Shown: positions 6,135 to 6,152 of the stretch, piece by piece
Layout: every line of letters begins with the position of its first letter
Numbering within the stretch: position 1 is the stretch's first letter
DNA from: CAIOZA01 sp964464375
Lineage (GTDB): Bacteria; Bacteroidota; Ignavibacteria; Kapaibacteriales; UBA2268
NCBI GenBank assembly: GCA_964464375.1
Contig: CAYXFU010000075.1
Coordinates: forward strand, 1-6,152
Direction of reading: 5' to 3'
DNA: 6,152 nucleotides
The notes under the pieces: model-generated
Database searches by the model: none
The model's input: the letters and a program-made list of their open reading frames with translations, nothing else
What the model was told of the DNA's origin: nothing
Position numbers and translations under genes: made by a program

Positions 6135-6152
6135 TCGCTCCTACGGAGCTTT
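6135..6152. repeat. Hairpin-forming edge of a repeat, cut by the window end
   Basis: GCTCC (6137-6141) and GGAGC (6145-6149) form a 5-bp stem around TAC. On the minus strand this reads AAAGCTCCGTAGGAGCGACA, which resembles a short GTAGGAGCGAC-type dispersed repeat that I recall from Bacteroidota-like genomes. The element probably extends beyond the window, so its size is unknown. Confidence 0.4.

Larger units (their letters stand above)
5840..6152. other. Gene-free region of ~310 bp after atpC
   Basis: No ORF with coding features is present on either strand. The region holds the atpC terminator, the inverted-end element, a pyrimidine-rich stretch (about 6001-6027), the purine-rich repeat patch and the hairpin at the window end. 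No gene of the ATP synthase a/c/b/delta/alpha/gamma cluster follows atpC within the window. Confidence 0.7.

Overview
This is an AT-rich bacterial chromosomal window of mostly housekeeping genes, with short non-coding repeats at both ends. The following suggest the Bacteroidota/Chlorobiota/Ignavibacteriota (FCB) lineage: an atpD-atpC pair with no other ATP synthase genes beside it, an epsilon subunit that has only the beta-sandwich domain, mostly absent Shine-Dalgarno sequences, and a candidate promoter of the TTTG / TAnnTTTG type. No rRNA, tRNA, CRISPR array, transposase or phage gene is visible. The lineage call is inference from gene content; no taxonomic marker was compared.

Layout. Bases 1-99 hold a GC-richer repeat built of two AATGACA-ended units about 40 bp apart. 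Four genes follow on the minus strand. In transcription order they are dprA (3883-2789), a Cys-rich DUF3795-like protein (2711-2292), an orphan six-TM sensor histidine kinase (2144-702) and a non-haem ferritin (633-121). The gaps are 77, 147 and 68 bp with no convincing terminator, so partial co-transcription is possible. Divergent from dprA across a 223-bp AT-rich region lies atpD-atpC (4107-5839, plus strand), closed by a strong hairpin terminator with an 11-bp stem (5866-5890). The last 260 bp have no gene. They hold an ~84-bp element with inverted ends (5898-5981) and a purine-rich, GC-richer patch with repeated motifs that ends in a small hairpin at the window edge.

Function. The ATP synthase pair supplies the catalytic beta subunit and the central-stalk epsilon subunit of F1; the other subunits must be encoded elsewhere. 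DprA protects incoming single-stranded DNA and loads RecA during natural transformation. Ferritin stores iron and detoxifies Fe2+/peroxide. The histidine kinase is a membrane sensor with no response regulator in view, so its signal and target are unknown. The DUF3795-like protein is probably a small metal-binding protein of unknown role. Nothing links these genes into one pathway, and I see no clear undescribed multi-gene system. The most interesting material is the intergenic repeats and the Cys-rich protein with a palindrome directly upstream of its GTG start.
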